Assembly (NCBI GenBank): GCA_003023245.1
Contig: PXTR01000041.1
Span: 1 to 9,238 of the forward strand
Source: Bacteroidetes bacterium QS_8_68_15
GTDB taxonomy: Bacteria; Bacteroidota; Rhodothermia; Rhodothermales; Salinibacteraceae
Direction: 5' to 3'
Length of the DNA: 9,238 nt
Position 1 is the stretch's first letter; every line of letters begins with the position of its first letter. The notes under the pieces are model-generated. The model saw nothing but the letters and a program-made list of their open reading frames with translations, did not search any database and had not been told where the DNA came from. Of this stretch, positions 1 through 6,700 are shown piece by piece. Position numbers and translations under genes: made by a program.

Positions 1-506
1 TGGCGCCACTGCGTGGAGGCCTCTCCATACACTTTTCTGATCACGTCGTCACCATCTTCCGTCTCAAGCGGCATGGCTTCGGAGTTGACCAAGAGCAGTT
101 CGGTGTAGTTGCCGCCGGTGTATCCGAGCGTCAGCCCGCCGTTGAAGATGCCGAACCGCTGGTTGTAGCCAATGTCGAAGCCGAGGCTCGGGAAGTTGAC
201 CTGCGAGATGTCGCCGTCTCCATCGCTGATCTCACTGCTGCTACCGAAGTCGATGGGCGGCCGGCTGTTGCTGGCGTTTTCGGTGTCGTCGGTGCCGAAG
301 AAGTCGCCGAACTCGTTGTTGGGGTTGTAGTCGCGGTCGCCGGAGTAGCTGTTGGCGCCAACTTTCGCACGGATGTAAAAACCGCTCGGGCGCGTCTGCT
401 GCGCCTGGGCGCTGGAGGCCAGCAGGCCGCCGGCCAGCAGACAGGCGATCAGCAAGCACACGAGCACGCGCCAGGGAAGGGGAAACGCAGAAGAACGACT
501 CGGCAT
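1..506 (-). CDS. Secreted, probable outer-membrane beta-barrel protein (3' end outside window)
   Basis: The reading frame is open from an ATG at 506 to the left edge, giving 168 residues with no stop, so the C-terminus lies outside the window. The N-terminus is a clear Sec signal peptide: a short basic start, a hydrophobic core at residues 14-30, and a signal-peptidase-I site AQA at 33-35 followed by QQTRP. The mature start FYIRAKVGANSYSGD and the later stretch around 107-135 (GFDIGYNQRFG, GGLTLGYTGGNY) show the alternating Gly/aromatic pattern of beta-barrel strands. An Asn/Asp/Ser-rich stretch at 54-100 looks like a surface loop. LIAC at 19-22 resembles a lipobox, but the hydrophobic core continues past the Cys, so signal peptidase I cleavage is more likely. 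No Shine-Dalgarno is visible. The exact function is unknown; porin-like or OmpA-type barrel families are the best guess. The gene is divergent from thiL. Confidence 0.75.
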   Translation of the reverse strand, partial: MPSRSSAFPLPWRVLVCLLIACLLAGGLLASSAQAQQTRPSGFYIRAKVGANSYSGDRDYNPNNEFGDFFGTDDTENASNSRPPIDFGSSSEISDGDGDISQVNFPSLGFDIGYNQRFGIFNGGLTLGYTGGNYTELLLVNSEAMPLETEDGDDVIRKVYGEASTQWR

Positions 507-622
507 GGGAAAAACGAGGGTTTTTGGGTGAGGGAAAGTCCGTCTTTATCTGCACGTCGTCTTCGGCCACCGGTGCGGGCGTGTTGCCGCTGCGTAGATA
601 CCGCTTCCGACGAACGGCCCTT

Positions 623-651
623 ATGTTAACGCCCATAGCTTCTTATTTCAA
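623..651 (-). promoter_or_regulatory. Candidate sigma70-like promoter for the outer-membrane protein gene
   Basis: Read on the minus strand, TTGAAA (646-651) is followed after exactly 17 bases by TAACAT (623-628). The match to the classical -35 is 5 of 6 and to the -10 is 4 of 6. It points at the ATG at 506 and would leave a leader of about 110 nt. It lies in the most AT-rich stretch between the two divergent genes. The primary sigma factor of Bacteroidetes often prefers a different consensus (TTG and TAnnTTTG), so this is only a candidate. Confidence 0.4.
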
Positions 652-786
652 GTGCTTCTTTTCGGGGGACGTTTGGGACCGGTCCACAGCACAGGCGGGA
701 ACGCCGTCTCGTCTCGGGCCGGGGCGAACTCACGCCGCAGCGTTCGAGTAGGGACAGGCCCCGTTTTTCTGAAGACCGTCCCGACG

Positions 787-1879
787 ATGGAAGCCTCCGA
801 TTCCGATTCTGAACGGCAGCAGCAGCAGCAGCAACCCGGTGGCGGCCGGACCACCGTCGCGCCGGGCCAGACCGCCGTCGGCGACGTGGGCGAGTTCGGC
901 CTGATCGCGCACCTGCGCGACGCCCTTGCCGGCAGCGGCGAGAATGGCGATGGGCGCCCGCCCGAAGCCGCACGCGACGACGTGCTCGCCGGCATTTACC
1001 GACGCGCTCGTGGAGGGCACGCACTTCGACCGCTCGTTCATGCCGCTGGGGCACCTCGGCGTCAAAGCGCTCTCGGTCAACGTCAGCGACGTGGTGGCGA
1101 TGAACGCCGAGCCGCGCTACGCGCTCGTGGCGCTGGGGCTGCCGGAGGGCGTCTCCGTCGAGGAAGTGCGCCGGCTCTACGACGGCTTCCGCCAGGCCGC
1201 CGCCGCCTACGACGTGGCCGTCGTCGGCGGCGACACCACCAGTGCCCCGCGCCTCTCGCTCTCGGTCACCGTCACCGGGGAGGCCGACGCGGACGACATC
1301 GTCTACCGCAGCGGCGCGCGGCCCGGCGACGCGCTCTGTGTGAGCGGCGACCTCGGCGCCGCCTACGCCGGACTCAAAATCCTAATGCAGGAGCGCCGGC
1401 GCCTGCGCGAGCAGGGCGAGTCCGACTTCCAGCCCGACCTCGACGCCTTCCAGTACATCATTCAGCGCCAGCTCGCCCCCAGCGCCCGCCTCGATGTGGT
1501 GCGCGCCTGGAAGGAAATGCCCTTCCGCCCGCGCGCACTGATCGACATTTCCGACGGGGTCGCCTCGGAGGTGCATCACGTCTGCGAGGCCGGCGACGTA
1601 GGCGCGCGCGTGGAGGGGGCGGCCCTGCCGGTGGCTCCCGAGACGCGCCGCGCCGCCGACGCCTTCGAGCAGGATGTGGACATCTACACCCTCTTCGGCG
1701 GGGAAGACTATGAGTTGCTCTTCACCCTGCCGGAGGAGCAGCTGAGCCGCCTCGATTCGGAGACCTTCACGCAGATCGGTGAGATGACCGACGCGGACGA
1801 CGGCGTGCGCTTCCGTCCGCCCGGCGCCGACGAGCTGATCCCGCTCAAGCCCGGCGGCTTCGAGCACTTCGACGATTGA
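787..1879 (+). pseudogene. thiL: Thiamine-monophosphate kinase, frameshifted with internal deletion
   Basis: ThiL phosphorylates thiamine monophosphate to thiamine diphosphate with ATP in the cytoplasm. The homology is split between two frames. From the ATG at 787, one frame encodes 70 residues including the family N-terminus GEFGLIAHLRDAL and ends at DDVLAGI (about 996). The next frame begins with TDALVEGTHFD (998) and runs to the TGA at 1877-1879 with all later landmarks: NVSDVVAMNAEPRYA, VVGGDTT, RSGARPGD, DISDGVASE and GGEDYELLFT. Between GI and TDALVEG the family normally has about 18 residues beginning GDDAA(V), with Mg/ATP-binding aspartates. None of the three frames contains them here. 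One surplus base remains, so the missing stretch would be 3n+2 bases long. A TTG at 926 could start a 317-residue product, but it would lack the N-terminal motif. The lesion is either true gene decay or an assembly error. The N-terminal extension (about 787-885) with six Gln in a row is atypical. Confidence 0.88.
817..834 (+). repeat. CAG trinucleotide repeat in thiL N-terminus
   Basis: Five CAG codons followed by one CAA encode six consecutive glutamines in the N-terminal extension of thiL, before the conserved GEFGLI start of the domain. Short triplet runs of this kind can change length by slippage without shifting the frame. No function is implied. Confidence 0.8.
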
Positions 1880-1902
1880 ACGTTGCGAGGGGAAGGGTGA
1901 CG

Positions 1903-1920
1903 GGAGGTTCTGGAGGTTCT
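1903..1920 (+). repeat. 9-bp tandem direct repeat downstream of thiL
   Basis: GGAGGTTCT occurs twice back to back (1903-1911 and 1912-1920) in the 127-bp gap between the convergent ends of thiL and the sensor kinase. No strong stem-loop followed by a T-run was found in this gap, so no intrinsic terminator is annotated for either gene. Confidence 0.6.
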
Positions 1921-2006
1921 GAACGAAGGGCAACTTACCCCTGCCGCCGGAAAGAAACCAGCGGGCGTGAGTCCATTTCGCGCGACGACCGTGTGATGCG
2001 CGACGC

Positions 2007-3788
2007 TCAGGCGGCTTCGGAGAGCGGCGCCGTTCGGTCCTCCTCGTCCGCCGCCGCAGCGTCTCTCCCGTCGCGCCGGCGCGGGAACGAGACGATGAAG
2101 GTGGTGCCTTCGCCCTCGGTGCTCTCCACCGCGATGGTTCCGTCCTGGAGGTCGACGAGGCGCTCGGTGATGGTCAGGCCCAGGCCGCTGCCTTCATAGT
2201 CGCGGCCGAGGCCGCGCGACTGCTGGCGGAACTCCTCGAAGAGGTGCGGCAGAAAGTCGTCGCTGATGCCGACGCCGGTGTCGCTGACGTGCAGGTGCAC
2301 CTCCTCGGTGTCGGCCTCGACGGCGAGGGTGACGCGGCCGCCGTCCGCGGTAAACTTGATGGCGTTCTCGGCCAGGTTGTGCAGGATGCGATGGAACGCG
2401 GCCTCGTCGAGACGGGCCTGCGCCTCGGGGGCGGCCGAGAGGCGCGTGCGCAGCGCGAGGCCCTGCTTCTCGGCGAGCGGGCGCAGCACCGGGAGGGCGG
2501 CTTCGACCTCGTCGGCGAGCGTCAGCGGAGCGAGATCGAGCGTCGGATCACCGTGTTCGAGCTTGGCCATGTCGAGCACCGAGTCGAGCGTATCGCGCAG
2601 GCGGAGGGCGCTGGTCTGGATGGTTTCGGCGAACTCTTTGGGTTCCCCGTCGAGCCGGTCGGCCAGCGACTCGGAAAAGCCCAGAATGCTGGTCATCGGG
2701 GTGCGCAGCTCGTGGCTCATGTTGTTGAGGATGTCGGTTTTGAGGCGCAGCATCTCCTCGGCTCGTTCGCGCGCTTCCACGAGCTGGCGTTCGTAGCGCC
2801 GGCGCGCAGTGGCGTCGCGGAAGATCACCATCACGAGCGACTGTCCTTCCACCTCGACGAGGCTGGCGTGCGCTTCCACGGGGACCCGCTCGCCGGACTT
2901 CGTCACGAGGTAGAGATCATCGCCGAGGAGAGGCTTTCCGTGAATCTTCTCTTCGAAGAAAAGAGTTGCGTACTTCGCGCGCTCCTCAGCGGGGTGCAGC
3001 TTCGACTGATGCATTCCCTGAAGGTCGTCGAGCGCATAGCCGGTAAGCTGCTGCGCGCGGTCGTTGGCGTCGACGAAGCAGCCGGTTTCGGCGTCGACGA
3101 CGAAGATCGCGTCGCCGGCGGCGCCCATGAGCATGCGGTAGCGCCGCTCGCTCTCCAGCAGGCGCTTGCGGATGCCCACGCGCAGGTGGACGATTGCGTA
3201 AAACACCGTCGCGGCCCCGGCAAGGCAGAGCCCGAAGACGAACGGGTCGACCGGCGGGCGGGGCGTCAGCGCGAGCGCCGCCAGCGAGCCGCTCACGCTG
3301 AACAGGAGGAAGCGGCCCAGCGGCCCGGGGCGATCCAGCCCCATGCTGAATGCCGCCATCGCCACGATCAGCGTAAACAGCAGGCCGACGGCCGCGTCGG
3401 GGTGAAACCCGTTGGCCCAGGCGAAACCGATGATCCAGGTCATCGTCACGTACAGCAGCGCGCGCATGCCCCGGCGCAGGTTGCGGCGCACGTGCCTGCT
3501 CCCGAACGAGGCGACGCCCAGCGCGCCCCAGGCCACGCCCACGACCAGCCGCATCCACAGCGGGTCTTCGATGTCGGGACTGGTCATTCCGTACACCACC
3601 CCGAAGCACGGAATCAGCACGGTGGCGAGGGCGCAGATCACGCGGTAGGCCCGCCGACGCGAGGCGCCGCTGCCGCCGAACAAAGAGGCCGAGCGCGGCG
3701 TGTCGCGCGGGGCGGAACGCTCAGGTCGAGGGCGAGGAAAGGTCATGAGACGAACAAGGCAGGATTCGCTGACGGAGGCGCGCTTCAC
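2007..3788 (-). CDS. Membrane-bound PAS sensor histidine kinase
   Basis: This is a 593-residue two-component sensor kinase of the inner membrane. After a basic N-terminal tail come six predicted membrane segments (about 48-68, 79-96, 109-127, 132-150, 159-175 and 182-201). A single PAS domain follows (about 215-328) and a short coiled-coil linker (329-350). HisKA has the H-box MSHELRTP with phospho-acceptor His359. HATPase_c has the N-box around Asn471 (HNLAENAIKFT), the G1 box DTGVGI (503-508) and the G2 box GSGLGL (533-538). All catalytic motifs are intact, and there is no receiver domain. The GTG start at 3788 overlaps the TGA of the upstream hybrid kinase (GTGA), which implies translational coupling. 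An internal ATG at 3746 would give a 579-residue product and cannot be excluded. The membrane region resembles that of its neighbour. The signal and the partner regulator are unknown. Confidence 0.94.
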   Translation of the reverse strand: MKRASVSESCLVRLMTFPRPRPERSAPRDTPRSASLFGGSGASRRRAYRVICALATVLIPCFGVVYGMTSPDIEDPLWMRLVVGVAWGALGVASFGSRHVRRNLRRGMRALLYVTMTWIIGFAWANGFHPDAAVGLLFTLIVAMAAFSMGLDRPGPLGRFLLFSVSGSLAALALTPRPPVDPFVFGLCLAGAATVFYAIVHLRVGIRKRLLESERRYRMLMGAAGDAIFVVDAETGCFVDANDRAQQLTGYALDDLQGMHQSKLHPAEERAKYATLFFEEKIHGKPLLGDDLYLVTKSGERVPVEAHASLVEVEGQSLVMVIFRDATARRRYERQLVEARERAEEMLRLKTDILNNMSHELRTPMTSILGFSESLADRLDGEPKEFAETIQTSALRLRDTLDSVLDMAKLEHGDPTLDLAPLTLADEVEAALPVLRPLAEKQGLALRTRLSAAPEAQARLDEAAFHRILHNLAENAIKFTADGGRVTLAVEADTEEVHLHVSDTGVGISDDFLPHLFEEFRQQSRGLGRDYEGSGLGLTITERLVDLQDGTIAVESTEGEGTTFIVSFPRRRDGRDAAAADEEDRTAPLSEAA

Positions 3789-6700
3789 CGGGCGGAGACG
3801 CGGTACGCTTCGACGGCCTCGCGGACGCGGGCGAAGGCGCGTCCGGCTTCATCGACGAGCGCGGTCGTCGGCGCGTCCGTGCGTCCCTCGTTGCCGCGTT
3901 CTTCGAGCGTCTGGCACAGGCGGGCGAGCCGTTCGGCGCCGAAGGTGCGCGCGTTGGCCTTCAGGGTGTGAGCGGCGTGCTCGAGCGCGTCGGCGTCGGC
4001 GCGCTGGCAGGCGGCGCGCATGGCCTCGATCTGCTGCGGCGCGTCTTCGAGAAAGTGGCCGATCAACTCCTCGACGAAGGCCGGGTCGTCGCCGACCTGC
4101 TCGTGCAGGTACGCCGGGTCGAAGACCGGCAGATCCTCCCCGTCGGCGGCAGCGGCGGCGCCGGCGCCGGAAGAAGCAGGGGGCGCCGTCTCGCCGTCGC
4201 CCGCCTCGCCGTCGTCATCCTCGGCGGGGGGCGGGGGCTCCTCCGGCAGGCGCGTGCACTGCCGGAGCGTGTCGGCGAGCGCCTGGGCCTCGAACGGCTT
4301 GGCGAGATGATCGTCCATCCCCGCTCGGTAGCAGGCGGCGCGCCCCTCCTCTGTGGCGTTGGCGGTGACGGCCACCAGGCGGGGACGCTCGTCGTCGTCG
4401 GGGTACCGCTCGCAGAGACGCCGCGCGGCCTCCTTGCCGTCCATCTCTGGCATCTGTACGTCCATCAGCACCACGTCGTAGCGCTGGCGCTTCACAGCGC
4501 CGAGCACCTCCCGGCCGTCGGCGACCGCGTCGGCCCGGTAGCCCAGGCGACCCAGCACGCGCAGCGCGACTTTCTGGTTCACGGGGTTGTCCTCGGCGAG
4601 GAGGATGCGCAGCGGGTGGCGCTCCCCGAGGTCGCGCTCCAACTGCCGGCGCTCGGGCGCCGGCGCCTCATCGTCGGGGTCCCCATCCCCGACGAGGGTG
4701 CGGAGCGTGCGCAGCAGACGTTCGACTCGGGCGGGCTTGGAGAGCCAGGCGTCGAGGGCGGGCTCGTCTTGGCGGCGGTACCCCGAGGAGCTGAGCATCA
4801 AGCGCGCCATGCCGGGGCGTTCGTCGGCGAGCGTGCGCGCCAGCTCCAGCCCGTCCATCTCCGGCATGTGCATATCCAGAACGGCCACGTCGAAGCGGCC
4901 GGCCTGCTCGGCGCGCACCCGGCGCAGCGCCTCAGCGCCCGAGGTGACCAGCACCGGCTCCATCCCCCAGCGCTCGGCCTGAAGCTGCATCATGCGGCGG
5001 TTCGTCTCGTTATCGTCGACGACGAGCACGCGCCGCCCGTCCAGCGCGGTCTGCGCCTCGAAGAGCTGCTGCTGGCGCGGCTCCGGCAGGTCCGCCGCCT
5101 CCGCGCGGATCGTGAAGTGAAAGGTCGACCCTTCGCCGGCGGCGCTCTCTACGTCCATCGTTCCCCCCATCAGCTCGGCCAATCGCTTCGAGATGGTCAG
5201 CCCCAGCCCCGTGCCGCCGTACTCGCGCGTGGTCGAGGCGTCCGCTTGGTTGAAGCTGTCGAAAAGCTCGCTCTGCTGCTCTTCGGGAATGCCGATCCCC
5301 GTGTCTTCCACGGCGAAGCGCACGGCCCGCCCGTCGTCGTTTTCGCCGCCGTTTTCGCCGCCGCCGCCGGGAGCCGCCTCGACGCGCACGTTGACCGTTC
5401 CCTCCTCGGTAAACTTGACCGCGTTGGAGAGCAGGTTCGTCAAAATCTGGCGCACGCGCGTCACGTCGCCGTGCAGCGCCGCCGGCGCCGACGCGCCGAC
5501 GCAGTAGGCCAGGTCAATCTCCTTCTCGGCGGCCTTCGGGCGCACCAGGTCGAGCGCTTCCTCGACCACTTCGTGCACGGCGAAGGGCTGCGAGTCGAGC
5601 GTGATCTTGCCGGCCTCGATCTTGGAGAAGTCCAGGATGTCGTTGATGATCGAAAGCAGCGCCTCGCCGCTGGTGCGCACCACGTCGACGAACTCCTGCT
5701 GCTCGCCGGAGAGGTCGGTGTCGTCCAGCAGGCTGGTCATGCCGATCACGCCGTTGAGCGGCGTGCGGATCTCATGGCTCATATTGGCGAGGAAAGCGCT
5801 TTTGGCGCGGGCGGCTTCCTGCGCTCGGTCGCGCGCCTCCATGAGCTGTTCCTCGAGCTCTCTGCGCTCGGTGATGTCGATACTCATGCCCGCGATCTGA
5901 ACGACGTTCCCGTCCGCGTCGAAGATGGGCACCTTGGTGGAAAGGGTGTACTGCTGCTCGCCGGTTTTTACGTGCTTTCTCGTTTCCTCTTTCGCGATCT
6001 GCGCCTCCCCGGTCTCGACGATGTGCCGCTCGTCTTGGTAAAACCGCTCGGCCAGTTCACGCTCGAAGAAGTCGAAGTCGGTCTTGCCGACGAGCTCGTC
6101 GGGATCGTCAGCGCCCATGAGGTCGGCCACGTACTCGTTGGCGACCAGGAAGCGGCTTTCGGGGTCTTTCACCCAGATGGCCTCCGGGATGTGGTCGATG
6201 ATGGCGCGCAGCAGACGCTGCTGCTTGTTCTGACGGTTCTCCAAGCGCTTGCGCTCGGTAATGTCGAAACTCGTGCCCGCGATGTAGACGATCTCCCCTT
6301 CGCTTCCGTAGACCGGCACCTTGGAAGAAAGAGTGTGCTGCGTCTCTCCAGTGACGAGGTGCGCGCCCTGCTCCTCTTTGGCAATCTGCGCCTCGCCGGT
6401 CTCGATGATGTGCTGCTCATCGCGGTAGGCCTCCTCAGCGCGCGCTTGCTCGTAGAAGTCGAAGTCGCTCTTGCCGAGCAGTTCGTCCGGGTCGTCGACG
6501 CCCATCTGCTCGGCGACGTGCTCGTTGGCGACCAGGAAGCGGCTTTCGGGGTCTTTCACCCAGATGGACTGCGGGATGTGGTCGATGATGGCGCGCAGCA
6601 GCTCTTTCTGTTCGTTCAGCTCGCGCTCGGCGCGCACGTGCTCGGTCAGGTCGGTGTCCACCACCACGAAGTGTTGCAGCTCGCCCGCTTCGCCGAAGAC

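Noticed and set aside
561..606. Possible small gene or regulatory RNA in the 507-786 gap
   Set aside because: Open frames in this gap are antisense or extend into neighbouring genes, and no conserved RNA motif such as a TPP riboswitch thi-box was recognised upstream of thiL.
787..801. thiL and atpD both begin MEASD
   Set aside because: The shared stretch is five codons with wobble differences, and the upstream sequences do not match. It is probably chance or a mild preference for the codons after the start.
926..1879. Intact 317-residue ThiL starting from the TTG at 926
   Set aside because: Its first 24 residues do not resemble ThiL, whereas the conserved GEFGLIAHL lies in the other frame upstream. 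A frameshift with deletion explains the data better than a late TTG start.
1880..2006. Possible bidirectional terminator between the convergent thiL and kinase genes
   Set aside because: Only imperfect short stems were found (for example CGCCGG/CCAGCG with a mismatch), with no T-run on either strand.
2244..3971. A 575-codon plus-strand open frame opposite the shorter kinase
   Set aside because: It is antisense to a complete PAS-HisKA-HATPase gene and is low-complexity and compositionally biased. It arises from codon bias on the coding strand.
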